From positions 1-5,355 of the forward strand of contig QHYF01000258.1 in NCBI GenBank assembly GCA_003224075.1: DNA of 5,355 bases, written 5' to 3'. Both the position numbers and the translations under genes were made by a program. This document shows positions 4,489 through 5,355 of this stretch, piece after piece; positions within the stretch are counted from its first letter, which is position 1, and each line of letters opens with the position of its first letter. This DNA comes from Acidobacteriota bacterium. GTDB lineage: Bacteria; Acidobacteriota; Terriglobia; Acidiferrales; UBA7541. The notes below the pieces were generated by a model. That model ran no database searches and was not told the origin of the DNA. It saw only the letters and a list, made by a program, of their open reading frames with translations.

Positions 4489-5355
4489 TTACTGCATTCT
4501 GTACTGGACGGTGACGTTGGCATCCGCGGGGCTGGTGGTGCAACCCGCCGCGGCCGTTTGCACGAGGATTTGCAGCGAAGAGCCAGCCGCGTAATTCTGT
4601 GAAATCGCGCCGCTGTCATTCGCGGCCGCGGAAACGGTGACGTTCACCGGCGTGGCGCCGTCGGTGAGCCGCACGACAGCGTTGGTGGTGCAGCCGGCAG
4701 GCGCGGTCTTGGCCTGCACCTGAACGCGCGTGACGGTGACGGCTTTATCCGCAGTCCAAGTCGCGCCGGTCCAGGCGGAGGTCAGCGCGCCGGGCAGGAA
4801 AACATTTTGCTCCGCGCGGGGGCTGGCGGTGAAGGACTCCGTTCCGAAGGCTACGCCCTGAGTAAAATGCTGCGTTTTGGTCCAGTCCTGCTCGATGTCG
4901 AGCTGGCCGAGCGGATGCAAGTTGCCGCCGCTCCAGTTTTTCTCCGTGGCGACGCTGCCGGAGATCAACAGCCCCGGTGAGCCGGAAGTGATCTGCGTGT
5001 CCGTTGCGGTCAGCGTGACGATGCCGTTCTTGTAGCAGGTGAGCGCGCCGCCCGGCGCGGCTTCGAGGCGCAGAATATCGCCCACAGCGCCGGTCGAAGC
5101 CGTGCTCGTCAAGTTGGTGGTTCCCGCGTTGACCACGCGCTGCATGAAGATGGTGGTGCTGTTCTCGACGCAGTCGTAGTAGGTCGAACTCGAACCCGTT
5201 CCTGAGGCCAGCAAAGTCACGCCGGGAAAATCGGTGGCGCCATTGAGCGCGGTGACGGTGGCCTGAGCGAATTGGACCGGCGAAAAAGAGTTGGCGTTCC
5301 AAAAGGCGCTGTTCGAGGCGCCGGCGGTGGTTCCTTGGATCTGGTTGGAGGCGAT
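4489..5355 (-). CDS. Tail-fibre-like protein with lectin/LamG-like domain (5' end beyond window)
   Basis: The frame is open from the right window edge to TAA at 4491-4489, giving 288 visible C-terminal residues. Visible residues 16-135 follow the concanavalin A-like/LamG pattern: FWNANSFSPVQFAQATVTAL, GVTLLASG, STYYDCVEN, FMQRVVNAG, VGDILRLEA, LTCYKNGIVTLTATD and SGSPGLLISG. That fold usually binds carbohydrate. Residues 187-288 form a separate beta-rich module (LPGALTSAWTGATWTADKAVTVTRVQVQ, ending VTVQYRM) containing two AGCTT motifs 50 residues apart. I have seen very similar C-terminal modules in phage-like proteins of soil bacteria; this is from memory. A host-surface-binding fibre or adhesin is the best guess. 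A GTG at 5220 is only an internal codon, since the domain continues upstream without a stop. Confidence 0.5.
   Translation of the reverse strand: MASNQIQGTTAGASNSAFWNANSFSPVQFAQATVTALNGATDFPGVTLLASGTGSSSTYYDCVENSTTIFMQRVVNAGTTNLTSTASTGAVGDILRLEAAPGGALTCYKNGIVTLTATDTQITSGSPGLLISGSVATEKNWSGGNLHPLGQLDIEQDWTKTQHFTQGVAFGTESFTASPRAEQNVFLPGALTSAWTGATWTADKAVTVTRVQVQAKTAPAGCTTNAVVRLTDGATPVNVTVSAAANDSGAISQNYAAGSSLQILVQTAAAGCTTSPADANVTVQYRMQ

Noticed and set aside
5218..5220. GTG as the start of the fibre protein
   Set aside because: The same frame continues upstream to the window edge with residues that complete the first strands of the lectin-like domain, so the true start lies outside.
4745..5302. 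Minus-strand open frame of 185 codons inside the fibre gene
   Set aside because: It is an Arg/His-rich alternative frame of a gene whose main frame shows clear lectin-like strands and open reading to the edge.

Overview
The window looks like part of the late (virion and lysis) region of a tailed phage or prophage. All five protein genes I can support lie on the minus strand, so transcription runs from high to low coordinates. The outermost two are cut by the window edges. The virion genes are very GC-rich (three hand-counted 60-base rows gave about 62 to 77% G+C). The style of the tail proteins, together with an embedded palindromic repeat, reminds me of soil Acidobacteriota and their phages. 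That host guess comes from memory of similar sequences and is weak; the phage character is better supported.

Layout in transcription order: (1) 5355-4489, 3' part of a tail-fibre-like protein with a lectin/LamG-like beta-sandwich and a duplicated Gly-Cys-Thr-Thr beta module at its C-terminus; (2) 4385-3735, a 216-residue protein of unknown function ending in a CxxC-x10-CxxC zinc ribbon; (3) a 222-base gap, 3734-3513, packed with palindromes and probably an interspersed repeat, including a hairpin plus T-run that faces the plus strand; (4) 3512-2007, a 501-residue protein with an N-terminal soluble-lytic-transglycosylase-like domain, a low-complexity linker carrying a duplicated motif, and a C-terminal 'NNNPGN' phage domain; (5) 2010-1213, an exported protein of unknown function that overlaps gene 4 by ATGA; (6) a 115-base gap; (7) 1097-1, the 5' part of a virion or tail protein with two tandem 63-residue-period repeats.

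Taken together the genes fit host-surface recognition (fibre), cell-wall penetration or lysis (transglycosylase-like protein), an exported accessory protein and a structural protein. The most notable observations are in gene 4. The residue where GH23 transglycosylases carry the catalytic Glu is Gly (GGA). About 17 residues downstream of it look like a small palindromic repeat inserted in frame between two catalytic-domain motifs. I found no tRNA, rRNA, CRISPR array, integrase or insertion-sequence transposase. No stretch longer than 222 bases lacks a gene.
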